Origin: Allobranchiibius sp038199265
GTDB lineage: Bacteria; Actinomycetota; Actinomycetes; Actinomycetales; Dermatophilaceae
Length of the DNA: 14,715 nucleotides
Direction of reading: 5' to 3'
NCBI GenBank assembly: GCA_038199265.1
Contig: JBBPZD010000213.1
Location: 1 to 14,715, forward strand
Made by a program: the position numbers and the translations under genes. This document shows positions 1-6,491 of the stretch, piece after piece. Below the pieces are notes generated by a model, which saw nothing but the letters and a program-made list of their open reading frames with translations, ran no database searches and had not been told where the DNA came from. Position 1 is the stretch's first letter. The number at the start of each line of letters is the position of its first letter.

Positions 1-169
1 CGCCGTGCATTTTCGCAGGATCATCGCGGCCCAAGAGGGCATCAGCCGCGCCGATCGCGAGTTGCACGACGCAGTGGGGGCGGCACGCGATGCGGGCGAC
101 TCTTGGTTGAGCATTGGGATAGCTCTCGGGGTGACTAAGCAAGCCGCGCAGAAGCGCTTCGGCCGCTGA
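1..169 (+). CDS. Small helix-turn-helix protein, C-terminal part (5' end outside window)
   Basis: An open frame enters from the left edge (first full codon at 2) and stops at TGA 167-169, giving 55 residues. The tail reads roughly DAVGAARDAGDSWLSIGIALG followed by VTKQAAQKRFGR. The pattern 'W..IG.ALGVTKQAAQKRFG' is a helix-turn-helix recognition segment seen at the C-terminus of many small actinobacterial DNA-binding proteins, where it resembles sigma-70 region 4. Role and target are unknown. It is followed by about 107 bp of spacer before the toxin-antitoxin pair, so it may or may not belong to the same unit. The HTH reading is inferred from the motif; the start and full length cannot be seen. 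Confidence 0.6.
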   Translation, partial: AVHFRRIIAAQEGISRADRELHDAVGAARDAGDSWLSIGIALGVTKQAAQKRFGR

Positions 170-241
170 TGTGTCTCGCGCTAAGCGGCGCGTCGATTGG
201 GGATCAGTAAGCGTCGCCGCCTCGTAGGAACAACATCGCCC

Positions 242-276
242 GACCGTGGTGGTGTCACCGGTGATACCTTCAATGG
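242..276 (+). promoter_or_regulatory. Leaderless promoter of the toxin-antitoxin operon
   Basis: The hexamer TACCTT at 265-270 fits the actinobacterial -10 consensus TANNNT. Exactly six bases follow before the A of ATG at 277, so transcription starting seven bases after the -10 would begin on the start codon itself. No Shine-Dalgarno sequence lies before the ATG, which agrees with a leaderless mRNA. The -35 region (about 240-247, GACC-containing) is weak. The palindrome at 251-268 overlaps the -10, so binding there should block RNA polymerase. Confidence 0.55.
251..268. promoter_or_regulatory. Palindromic operator overlapping the TA promoter
   Basis: GGTGTCACC/GGTGATACC forms an 18-bp inverted repeat with no spacer. 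Eight of nine base pairs are complementary; the one mismatch is 254/265. It sits 8 bp upstream of the antitoxin start and covers the proposed -10. Ribbon-helix-helix antitoxins bind such short palindromes as dimers of dimers and repress their own operon, so this is the expected autoregulatory site. The symmetry is seen directly; the binding is inferred. Confidence 0.6.
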
Positions 277-480
277 ATGCCAATGACTTTGCGACTTTCT
301 GATGCTGAAGCCGATGCACTACGCCGTCGGGCCGAACGCGAGTCCCGTTCGATGCAGGATGTCGCTCGTCAGGCGGTGCGCGAATACGTGGAAAACCACA
401 GCCGTTCGGAACTGCTGGGCCAAGTACTCGACGAGGAACTCCCGCGGTACGCCGAGGCGCTGGAGCGGCTTGGGCAGTGA
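277..480 (+). CDS. Ribbon-helix-helix antitoxin of a Doc-type TA system
   Basis: A 67-aa protein beginning MPMTLRLSDAEADALRRRAE. The layout is a short beta strand (MTLRL) followed by two helices (about residues 8-20 and 24-39), ending in YVENH; this is the ribbon-helix-helix (CopG/MetJ-like) fold. The C-terminal third (residues 41-67, acidic) would be the toxin-neutralising tail. ATG 277 is preferred because it sits at the predicted transcription start; an in-frame ATG at 283 is the alternative. The toxin gene follows with a GTGA overlap, so the two are co-translated. Expected role: bind and neutralise the neighbouring toxin and repress the operon through the palindrome just upstream. Doc is classically paired with a Phd-fold antitoxin; here the partner is RHH. 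Confidence 0.8.
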   Translation: MPMTLRLSDAEADALRRRAERESRSMQDVARQAVREYVENHSRSELLGQVLDEELPRYAEALERLGQ

Positions 481-854
481 TCTATCTGACCTTGACTGAA
501 CTCATGTACGTGGCCGAGCGGACGTTGGGCGGCCAGGTTGGGGTCCGGGATCACGGTCTGCTGCAGTCGGCATTGGCTCGGCCGGAGGCCACGGTGTTCG
601 GGACCGACGCCTATCCCGATCTCGACCAGAAGGCTGCTGCGCTGCTGCATTCGCTGGCTCGCAACCATGCTTTGGTCGATGGGAACAAGCGCCTCGCGCT
701 GGCCGCAACGATCGCTTTTCTAGGAATCAACGGTCGCAGGCTGACGCTGACCAACGATGAGGCGTACGACCTAGTGATGAGCATCGCGGCCGGCGAACTC
801 GAGGACATCGCCGAAATCGCTGAGCGGATCAAGGCTGGGAGCCGACCTCGCTAG
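477..854 (+). CDS. doc: Doc/Fic-family toxin (type II TA)
   Basis: A 125-aa protein, about the length of phage P1 Doc (126 aa). The Fic/Doc core motif H-x-[F]-x-D-[G/A]-N-K-R is present as HALVDGNKR at residues 64-72, with His64 as the expected catalytic base and Asn70/Lys71/Arg72 in the nucleotide pocket; Leu stands in for the usual Phe at the third position. The N-terminal LTELMYVAER and the GLLQSAL..P segment are also typical of Doc proteins. Family members phosphorylate EF-Tu and stop translation, or AMPylate targets; the substrate here cannot be read from sequence. The GTG start at 477 overlaps the antitoxin stop (GTGA, 477-480), indicating translational coupling. All key residues are intact, so it is probably active. 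Confidence 0.87.
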   Translation: MIYLTLTELMYVAERTLGGQVGVRDHGLLQSALARPEATVFGTDAYPDLDQKAAALLHSLARNHALVDGNKRLALAATIAFLGINGRRLTLTNDEAYDLVMSIAAGELEDIAEIAERIKAGSRPR

Positions 855-944
855 TGCACCGACGCGGAGGGTGGCCCAGGGCCGGTCGTTTCCCAGGGCG
901 TAGGTAGTGCGCAAGGTCCGCGAGGCGGCTGGGAGACTGGACTA

Positions 945-2387
945 ATGACGGATGCGGTCGTGGTCGGGGCGGGGCAGAACGGGTTGGCGGCGGCGGTGAC
1001 GTTGGCACGGGCCGGGCTTCGCGTAGACCTGATCGAGCGCAACGACTGGATCGGTGGGGGAGCGGCCACCCGCGACCTCACTATCCCCGGGTTCCACCAC
1101 GACGTTGCCTCTGCGGTGCATCCGATGGCGCTCGCCTCCCCGTTCTTCAAAGCCTTCGAAATCGAAAAGCGGATCGATCTAAAAGTCCCCGAGATCTCGT
1201 TCGGGCATCCGCTCCCGAACGGTCGCAGCGGCGTCGTCTACCGCGACCTCGACCGCACCGCCGGCAACCTCGGCCGGGACGGCTCCGCTTACCGAAGCCT
1301 GTTCAAACCGTTGGTCGAGCGGGTGCAACAGCTCACCGAGTTCACCGGCGAACCGTTGCTCAACGTGCCGCGCTACCCGGTCACCACAGTCGCCTACGGG
1401 CTGCGCACTCTCGAACAGGGCTCTCCCGCATGGCGACTGAGGTTCAAGGAAGAAGTGGCTCCAGCACTCCTGACCGGAGCCGCCGCGCACACCATCGGCG
1501 CCCACCCCCGCCTCGCGATGGCCGGCGCCGGACTGGTGCTCGGCACGCACGCGCACGCCGCCGGGTGGCCGGTGCCGATCGGCGGCTCGCAGGCGATCAG
1601 CGATGCGCTCGCCGCAGACTTTGAAGCGCACGGCGGCCGCATCATCACCGGTCGCGAGGTGACGTCGATACAAGAACTCAGCGGCTATGACACCGTCGTC
1701 CTCGACATCTCCACCCGTGCGCTCGCAGCCATCGCGGGTGACCAGTTGCCAAGCCGATACCTGCGCGCGCTCAAGCGGTTCAAGCACGGGAACGGCGTCG
1801 CGAAAATGGACCTCGCGCTCGACGGGCCCGTGCCGTGGACCGACGCCGAACTACGCCGCACCCCCACTCTGCACCTGGGCGGCACCCGCGAACAGATCGC
1901 AGCAGCTGAGCACGAGGTCGGAAAAGGCCGCCTGCCCGACCGCCCATACGTGCTGCTCGTGCAACCCAGCGTCATCGACCCGACCCGCGCGCCCGAGGGC
2001 AAGGCGACCCTGTGGGCCTACACCCACGTGCCCTACGACTGCCCTGTCGACCGCACCGAGGTGATGATCGACATGGTCGAAGAGCACGCGCCAGGTTTCC
2101 GCGATCTGATCCTCGCCCGGTGCGGCACACCCGCGAACCGGCTCAAAGAGATCAGCCCCAACTTCACCGGCGGCGATTTCGCCACGGGGGCAGTCACGCT
2201 CGCCCAGATGCTCAAGCGACCTGTCGTGTCGAGAACCCCTTGGCGCACGCCGCTGCCCGGGGTCTACCTCGGCAGCTCGGCCACCTCGCCCGGCCCGTCC
2301 GTACACGGCCTCGGCGGCTGGTACGCCGCCCGTACCGCACTACGCGACCGCTATGACCTCGACGAGCCGGATCTGGGACGGCCTTGA
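945..2387 (+). CDS. FAD-dependent oxidoreductase, PYROXD2/phytoene-desaturase-like
   Basis: A 480-aa protein with an N-terminal Rossmann FAD-binding motif VVGAGQNGLAAA (G8-x-G10-x-x-G13), an acidic residue ending strand 2 (LIERND), and WIGGGAAT, the GG-doublet of amine-oxidase/phytoene-desaturase flavoproteins. The C-terminal PGVYLGSSATSPGPSVHGLGGW is the second flavin-contact segment of this family. Length and motifs fit the NAD(P)/FAD-dependent oxidoreductases related to human PYROXD2. No carotenoid genes (crtB, crtE) lie nearby, so a carotenoid role is not supported and the substrate is unknown. ATG 945 has a GGGAG Shine-Dalgarno at 931-935. It is followed after 30 bp by the ABC transporter genes on the same strand, though those have their own promoter-like sequence. 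Confidence 0.82.
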   Translation: MTDAVVVGAGQNGLAAAVTLARAGLRVDLIERNDWIGGGAATRDLTIPGFHHDVASAVHPMALASPFFKAFEIEKRIDLKVPEISFGHPLPNGRSGVVYRDLDRTAGNLGRDGSAYRSLFKPLVERVQQLTEFTGEPLLNVPRYPVTTVAYGLRTLEQGSPAWRLRFKEEVAPALLTGAAAHTIGAHPRLAMAGAGLVLGTHAHAAGWPVPIGGSQAISDALAADFEAHGGRIITGREVTSIQELSGYDTVVLDISTRALAAIAGDQLPSRYLRALKRFKHGNGVAKMDLALDGPVPWTDAELRRTPTLHLGGTREQIAAAEHEVGKGRLPDRPYVLLVQPSVIDPTRAPEGKATLWAYTHVPYDCPVDRTEVMIDMVEEHAPGFRDLILARCGTPANRLKEISPNFTGGDFATGAVTLAQMLKRPVVSRTPWRTPLPGVYLGSSATSPGPSVHGLGGWYAARTALRDRYDLDEPDLGRP

Positions 2388-2417
2388 TCCGAGGGCCACA
2401 GTTCGTAGTGTGGGGCA
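2384..2417 (+). promoter_or_regulatory. Leaderless promoter for the ABC transporter operon
   Basis: TTGATC (2384-2389), a 16-bp spacer and TAGTGT (2406-2411) match -35/-10 elements. Six bases separate the -10 from ATG 2418, so the predicted transcription start is the first base of the start codon. There is no usable Shine-Dalgarno: the only G-run, at 2412-2415, is too close to the ATG. The -35 overlaps the stop codon region of the preceding gene. Confidence 0.5.
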
Positions 2418-3299
2418 ATGCTTGAAACACGGGGGTTGGTGCGTCGCTTCGGCGACCGGGTAGCAGTCGACGAGGTCGACCTGAGCGTTCCGGACGGTGA
2501 ACTCGTCGGGTTCGTCGGCGGCAACGGGGCTGGCAAGACCACAACCATGCGAATGATCATGGGGGTACTCGCGAACGACGACGGCGAGATCCGCTGGGAC
2601 GACGCGCCGGTCACCCCCGCCGACCGTCGATCGTTCGGCTACATGCCCGAGGAGCGCGGGCTCTACCCCAAGCAGCCCGTGCTCGGCCAGCTGATCTACC
2701 TGGGCCGGCTGCAGGGACTGTCCCAGCAGGAGGCGACCGAATCGGGCACCGCGTTGCTCGAAAGATTCGACCTCGCCGACCGCGCCAAGGACAAGCTCGA
2801 GTCACTCTCGCTCGGCAACCAGCAACGCGTCCAGATTGCGGCCGCCGTCATCGCGAAACCGCGCCTGCTGGTCCTCGACGAACCGTTCTCCGGCCTCGAC
2901 CCGACGGCCGTCGACAGCATGGCCGACCTCCTGCGCGAGCACACCGCCCGCGGTGTCGGGGTGCTCTTCTCCTCTCACCAGCTTGAACTCGTCGAGCGGC
3001 TCTGCGACCGGCTGATCGTGCTGTCTCACGGCAAGGTCGTCGCCTCCGGCACTGCCGAAGAATTGCGTCGGATGGGAACGGCGCGGCATCGGCTCACCAC
3101 TGACGGTGACGTCAGCTGGGTGAGCGGCCTCGATTGGCTGCAGGTCGACAACACCGAAGACCGCACCGCGATCGTCCGGTTCGACGGCCCGGACGACGCC
3201 GACCGCTTGCTGCGCGAAGCGCTCGACCGTGGTCGGGTCCATGAACTGACCGAGCTGGTGCCCACCGTTGCTGAAATCTTCCGAGAGGTGACCCGATGA
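2418..3299 (+). CDS. ABC transporter ATP-binding protein (ABC-2/NatA-type exporter)
   Basis: A 293-aa ATPase with all diagnostic motifs: Walker A GGNGAGKTT (34-42), signature LSLGNQQR (130-137), Walker B LLVLDE (150-155), D-loop SGLD (158-161) and H-loop His187 in SSHQ. The C-terminal ~80 residues after the nucleotide-binding domain resemble the accessory domain (DUF4162) found in NatA/drug-export ATPases. It should power export by the membrane protein encoded directly downstream. The stop overlaps the permease start (ATGA, 3296-3299), so the two are translationally coupled. The exported substrate (Na+, drug, lipid or peptide) cannot be told from sequence. Confidence 0.9.
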   Translation: MLETRGLVRRFGDRVAVDEVDLSVPDGELVGFVGGNGAGKTTTMRMIMGVLANDDGEIRWDDAPVTPADRRSFGYMPEERGLYPKQPVLGQLIYLGRLQGLSQQEATESGTALLERFDLADRAKDKLESLSLGNQQRVQIAAAVIAKPRLLVLDEPFSGLDPTAVDSMADLLREHTARGVGVLFSSHQLELVERLCDRLIVLSHGKVVASGTAEELRRMGTARHRLTTDGDVSWVSGLDWLQVDNTEDRTAIVRFDGPDDADRLLREALDRGRVHELTELVPTVAEIFREVTR

Positions 3300-4513
3300 G
3301 CACCGACGCCGCGTCAAGCACCCGGCCCGATCGTGCCTGGCTGCTGGTCGCCCGCCGCGAGATCGCCGTGAAACTGCACGATCGGAACTTCCTCATCTCA
3401 ACGGGCGTCCTCATCGTGATACTTATCGCCGTCCTCGGCGTGCAGGCCTTGCTGGCTGGGCGCACCTCGAGCACGACGGTCGCTGTCGCGTCACCCGCCG
3501 CGACCCAGGTGGTCGTCCAGGCCGACGGCACAGCGAAAGCCGCCGGCAGCGACGTCGCGTTCAAGGTCAAGAGCTACCCCACGGATGCCGCTGTGCGAAC
3601 CGCGGTGACAGCTGAGAAGCAGTCTGTCGGACTGGTCCGCTCCGGCGATGGCTGGCGACTGATCGGCGGATCCGACCGCAGCGCGATCGTCACGACGTAC
3701 GTCGGTGCCGCTGCCGCACAAGATGTCGTGCGCCGTAACGCCACTGCCGCGGGAACCAGCCTCGCCGTTTTGAGTAAGGGCTCGCAGGTGAAATACGACC
3801 TGCTCAACCCCTCCGCGCAGGACCGCAAAGGACAGGCTCGCATCGGAGCCTTCGTCTTCGGGTTCCTCTTCTACCTCGCCTCGTTGCTTCTCGGCATCGC
3901 TATCGCCAACAGCGTCGTCGAAGAGAAACAGAACCGGGTCGTCGAGATCCTGGCTGCCGCCATCCCCATCCGACAGCTGCTGATCGGAAAGGTCATCGGC
4001 AACACGGTGATCGCCGTCGGGCAGGTGGCGCTGCTCAGTGCGCTGGGAGCAGTCGGGTTGATCGCCACCGGCAACACCTCGCTGCTCAGCGATATCGCCC
4101 CAGGAGCACTCTGGTTCCTGGTCTTCTTCCTCGTCGGCTTCGTCACTCTGGCGTGCCTGTGGGCCGTCGTCGGCGCGCTGGCAACCCGGTCCGAGGACAT
4201 CCAGGCCAGTTCGATGCCGGTCACCGCCCTGGTGATGGGCATCTTCTTCGTCGGCATCATCGCAACCGGCACGGTCGCGATGATTGCCTCCTACGTGCCG
4301 CTTGTCTCCACCATCGCGATGCCCGTCCGAGTCGTCGCAGGAGAAGCCACCTGGTGGCAGGCGCTGCTGTCGTTGCTGATCTCAGTGGTTGCGGCGTACG
4401 GAGTTATCCGGGTTGCCGAGCGGATGTACCGCGGCGCGCTGCTGCAGACCGGCAGCCGCTCCACCTACCGCCAGGCGCTCGCCGGCCTCGGGTCGACCCG
4501 CTCAAAGAGTTAG
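3296..4513 (+). CDS. ABC-2 family permease (NatB/YhaP-like)
   Basis: A 405-aa integral membrane protein. A first transmembrane segment (about residues 33-54) is followed by a large extracytoplasmic domain (about 56-180). About five C-terminal hydrophobic segments follow (roughly 184-206, 233-256, 270-297, 309-335, 349-375). The motif VVEEKQNRVVEIL after the second helix is the conserved cytoplasmic coupling region of NatB-type permeases. The ATG overlaps the ATPase stop by four bases. It is the membrane half of the exporter whose ATPase is encoded just upstream. The last 12 bases overlap the 3' end of the convergent gene, leaving no room for a conventional terminator between them. Confidence 0.87.
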   Translation: MSTDAASSTRPDRAWLLVARREIAVKLHDRNFLISTGVLIVILIAVLGVQALLAGRTSSTTVAVASPAATQVVVQADGTAKAAGSDVAFKVKSYPTDAAVRTAVTAEKQSVGLVRSGDGWRLIGGSDRSAIVTTYVGAAAAQDVVRRNATAAGTSLAVLSKGSQVKYDLLNPSAQDRKGQARIGAFVFGFLFYLASLLLGIAIANSVVEEKQNRVVEILAAAIPIRQLLIGKVIGNTVIAVGQVALLSALGAVGLIATGNTSLLSDIAPGALWFLVFFLVGFVTLACLWAVVGALATRSEDIQASSMPVTALVMGIFFVGIIATGTVAMIASYVPLVSTIAMPVRVVAGEATWWQALLSLLISVVAAYGVIRVAERMYRGALLQTGSRSTYRQALAGLGSTRSKS

Positions 4514-4984
4514 CAGCACGGCCTCGCGGCTCAGGTCCCATTCGCCGGGTCGCACGCCGGTGCGTTGCTCGAACAGATCGAAGAGGGCGTCCTCATCGAG
4601 CCCGGTCAGGCCGTCTTCCTCGAGCACCGGGTTGCCGATCTCCTTCACGACCTCTCCGGCGAAATGCACCAGCTGCCGTTGCACCCCGGGCGCCAGCACC
4701 GACCAGCCGTAGACATCGGAGACACCACCGAACAAGGCCGCCACGACCTCAGTGCGAAGCGTGTCGTGCAGTTGTTCTTCCATGCCGATGAACTCCGGGC
4801 CGGCGATCAACGTGGTGCCGCCCTCCCCTTCGACCGCGGCGATGCCCTGGAACTCGGCGCTCATCGCCTCTTCCAGAACGAGCGACCGACCAGTCCGGGT
4901 GAGCGACGCGGTCTGCAAACCGTCGATGCTGCGACCCGGCACGTGCACCAGGTAGATGTTGTAGCTCACGAGCGCTCGATTCAT
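4502..4984 (-). CDS. Conserved-looking hypothetical protein, 160 aa
   Basis: I do not recognise this family. The 160-aa, acidic, soluble-looking protein begins MNRALVSYNIYLVHVPG and has no signal peptide or membrane segment. The middle has a glycine-containing GGTTLIAGPEF stretch and the C-terminal half is rich in Leu/Glu (VVKEIGNPVLEEDGLTGLDE), suggesting a compact alpha/beta fold. Coding is supported by consistent G/C third-position bias and a compact fit between its neighbours. ATG 4984 lacks a clear Shine-Dalgarno; GTG at 4969 (giving MSYNIYLVHV) is an equally natural start. It overlaps the permease end tail-to-tail by 12 bp. The anti-sigma gene lies upstream on the same strand but is separated from it by a terminator, so it is probably transcribed separately. 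Confidence 0.65.
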   Translation of the reverse strand: MNRALVSYNIYLVHVPGRSIDGLQTASLTRTGRSLVLEEAMSAEFQGIAAVEGEGGTTLIAGPEFIGMEEQLHDTLRTEVVAALFGGVSDVYGWSVLAPGVQRQLVHFAGEVVKEIGNPVLEEDGLTGLDEDALFDLFEQRTGVRPGEWDLSREAVLLTL

Positions 4985-5030
4985 TAGGGACTAGGCCGGC
5001 GCTCAAGCTACGTGGAGAATCCGTCTTCAG

Positions 5031-5048
5031 AAAAGTGGCAAGCCACTT
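5031..5048 (-). terminator. Intrinsic terminator of the sigma/anti-sigma operon
   Basis: On the minus strand AAGTGG-CTTG-CCACTT (5048 down to 5033) forms a 6-bp hairpin with a 4-base loop, and T5034-T5031 provide the U-tract. The hairpin's first base is the last base of the anti-sigma TGA stop (5050-5048), so the terminator starts inside the stop codon. The stem is short, so efficiency may be moderate. It separates the anti-sigma gene from the downstream 160-aa gene on the same strand. Confidence 0.65.
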
Positions 5049-5818
5049 CACCACGTGAGGCCACCTTGCAGCACGCTCTGCCCGTGCGCGGGGTTGCCGT
5101 TGTACGCCTGGGCTGACACGTCAACCAGGTGGTAATCGGTCACGCTGAGCCCCGGCGGTACTGGCAGGTCGGCGACGCCGGTGCGCGGCAGAGTGCCGAT
5201 CGAGACCATCTTGTCGGCCTGCGGGTCGTACAACCACACCTGGTAGTACCCACGCTGTAACGGCAGATTGAACGCCCGGATCGAGACCGAAGTCCCGGCC
5301 GCGGTGTCGTGCACTGTCGCGTTCCCACGCACCCCCGTCGGCCCGCCCGGCATCGCGATCAAGGACGCGCTCGCAGCGACCTGGGGCGCCGTTGCGTCAC
5401 CGTCTCGCCCGACGAGGTATCCGCCGGTCACTCCCGCTGCTGCAATGAGTGCTGCCGCAGCGGCCAGCCCGACGGTGCGGGTCCAGAGCCGTCGACGAGT
5501 TGGCAACGCCCGTGCGCGCAGAGATCCATCCGATGGATCGCGAACGTCGGGCGGCGTGAGTTCCGAGCCCAATTCGGCCAGGATCCCGTCCCACACGGAT
5601 TCGGAGGGGGTCGGCAACGGTGCATCATCGGGCGCACCGTTGTCGCGACCGAGTGCCACAGTTTGCCGGAGCGTGGTGAGCTCGCTCTGGCAGGCCGCAC
5701 AACTGTCGATGTGCTGCTCGAGGCCGGTGTCGGGGTTCTCGCCCAACGCGAGCAGGCTCAGCGTCTCCCAGCGCGCAGAGTCCTCGCGGGGGTCGTGACG
5801 GTGCGAAGAGTCAGACAC
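5048..5818 (-). CDS. Anti-sigma factor, RskA-like, zinc-binding, single membrane span
   Basis: A 256-aa protein when started at GTG 5818. The cytoplasmic N-terminus carries H36-x3-C40-x2-C43 (HIDSCAAC), the zinc anti-sigma (ZAS) motif that holds the sigma factor. A hydrophobic helix follows at about 115-137 (TVGLAAAAALIAAAGVTGGY). The outer domain (about 140-256) contains YQVWLYDP and IGTLPRTGV, hallmarks of the RskA C-terminal domain. The start at 5818 is chosen because GGGAGGAGG sits about 10 bases upstream. It overlaps the sigma stop by 8 nt (GTGTCTGA), giving coupled translation and near-equal amounts of both proteins. A longer in-frame start at 5872 would add 18 atypical residues. Expected role: sequester the sigma factor at the membrane until regulated proteolysis releases it; the signal is unknown. 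Confidence 0.88.
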   Translation of the reverse strand: MSDSSHRHDPREDSARWETLSLLALGENPDTGLEQHIDSCAACQSELTTLRQTVALGRDNGAPDDAPLPTPSESVWDGILAELGSELTPPDVRDPSDGSLRARALPTRRRLWTRTVGLAAAAALIAAAGVTGGYLVGRDGDATAPQVAASASLIAMPGGPTGVRGNATVHDTAAGTSVSIRAFNLPLQRGYYQVWLYDPQADKMVSIGTLPRTGVADLPVPPGLSVTDYHLVDVSAQAYNGNPAHGQSVLQGGLTW

Positions 5819-6365
5819 GGGCACCGTCCTCCTCCCAACGACGTCGTAACCGCAGTAACCCACGGCGCACATGACTTTTGACGGTGCCCACGGGCAACCC
5901 GGTCGCGGAGGCGATCTGGGTGTGGGTCAGGCCGTCGTAAAACGCTAACTGCAGAACCTGACGTTGTGCGTCAGGCAACCGGGCCAATTCGTCCGATACC
6001 AGAGTGCGCTCTACGACATTGTCCAGATACGCCGGGGGCCGATCGGGTGAGAACTCGTCGACGACCGCCTGCCACGCGCGACGCTGACGCCCCACGACGC
6101 GTAGATGATCGATCGCCCGACGGCGGGTGATGCCGACCAGCCAACCAGGTAGCGAGCCGGCTGCCGGGTTGTAGGTCTCTCTGCCCCGCCAAGCCGACAC
6201 GAAGGTGTCCTGGGTGACGTCCTCGGCATCGGGCACCGAGGACAGCATCGCCAACGCGATCCGGTAGACCAGCGCCCCGTACCTGTCGTACATCAACCGC
6301 AACGCGCTCTGCTCCCCAGACATGAGGAGACCCGCTACGCGCGCGTCTTCGTCGAAGGGATCCAC
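5811..6365 (-). CDS. ECF-family RNA polymerase sigma factor
   Basis: A 184-aa group 4 sigma factor. Region 2 spans about residues 8-90, with LMYDRYGALVYRIAL and the DAEDVTQDTFVSAW core-binding/-10 recognition segment, then the ITRRRAIDHLR helix. Region 4 (about 125-175) contains LTHTQIASATGLPVGTVKSHVRR, the -35-binding helix-turn-helix. It is paired with an RskA-like anti-sigma factor, as in M. tuberculosis SigK/RskA; assignment to the SigK (ECF19) group is only suggested by this partner. GTG 6365 is the first start after an in-frame TAA. It has no Shine-Dalgarno and may be read from a leaderless mRNA; ATG 6323 would remove 14 residues. It probably controls itself and the divergent secreted-protein gene. 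Confidence 0.9.
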   Translation of the reverse strand: MDPFDEDARVAGLLMSGEQSALRLMYDRYGALVYRIALAMLSSVPDAEDVTQDTFVSAWRGRETYNPAAGSLPGWLVGITRRRAIDHLRVVGRQRRAWQAVVDEFSPDRPPAYLDNVVERTLVSDELARLPDAQRQVLQLAFYDGLTHTQIASATGLPVGTVKSHVRRGLLRLRRRWEEDGARV

Positions 6366-6401
6366 GCAGCTATCTTGCGGTGCGGATGGTTAAACAGTCA
6401 A
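6366..6401 (-). promoter_or_regulatory. Promoter of the sigma/anti-sigma operon
   Basis: On the minus strand TTGACT (6401-6396), an 18-bp spacer and CAAGAT (6377-6372) are followed by six bases and the GTG at 6365. This resembles a primary-sigma promoter giving a leaderless mRNA. Within it, CCATCC (6389-6384) equals the -35 element reported for mycobacterial SigK; 17 bases further on lies CGTGGA, which overlaps the GTG. If that second motif is used, the transcript would begin inside the gene and translation would have to start at ATG 6323. Both readings are pattern matches only. Confidence 0.4.
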
Positions 6402-6415
6402 TCAGTAGGTCAGGT

Positions 6416-6444
6416 GCATCCAAGTGGTCCGCGTTGGTCGTAAA
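6416..6444 (+). promoter_or_regulatory. Candidate ECF-sigma promoter for the secreted-protein gene
   Basis: GCATCC (6416-6421), a 17-bp spacer and CGTAAA (6439-6444) resemble an ECF promoter of the SigK type (CCATCC with a CG-containing -10). The spacing would give a start near 6450 and a leader of about 40 bases containing the GAAAGG Shine-Dalgarno at 6478-6483. The placement next to the sigma operon supports use by that sigma factor, but the match is partial. Confidence 0.35.
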
Positions 6445-6491
6445 AAGAGTGTCAGCCGCTCCGGCGGTACCCCTCACGAAAGGCAACACTG

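Noticed and set aside
945..2387. Carotenoid biosynthesis phytoene desaturase (crtI)
   Set aside because: The protein is closer in layout to PYROXD2-like oxidoreductases, and no other carotenoid gene lies in the window.
4969..4978. CGAGCGCTCG palindrome at the start of the 160-aa gene
   Set aside because: It is a 10-bp palindrome made only of common GC-rich steps, inside codons, with no regulator nearby.
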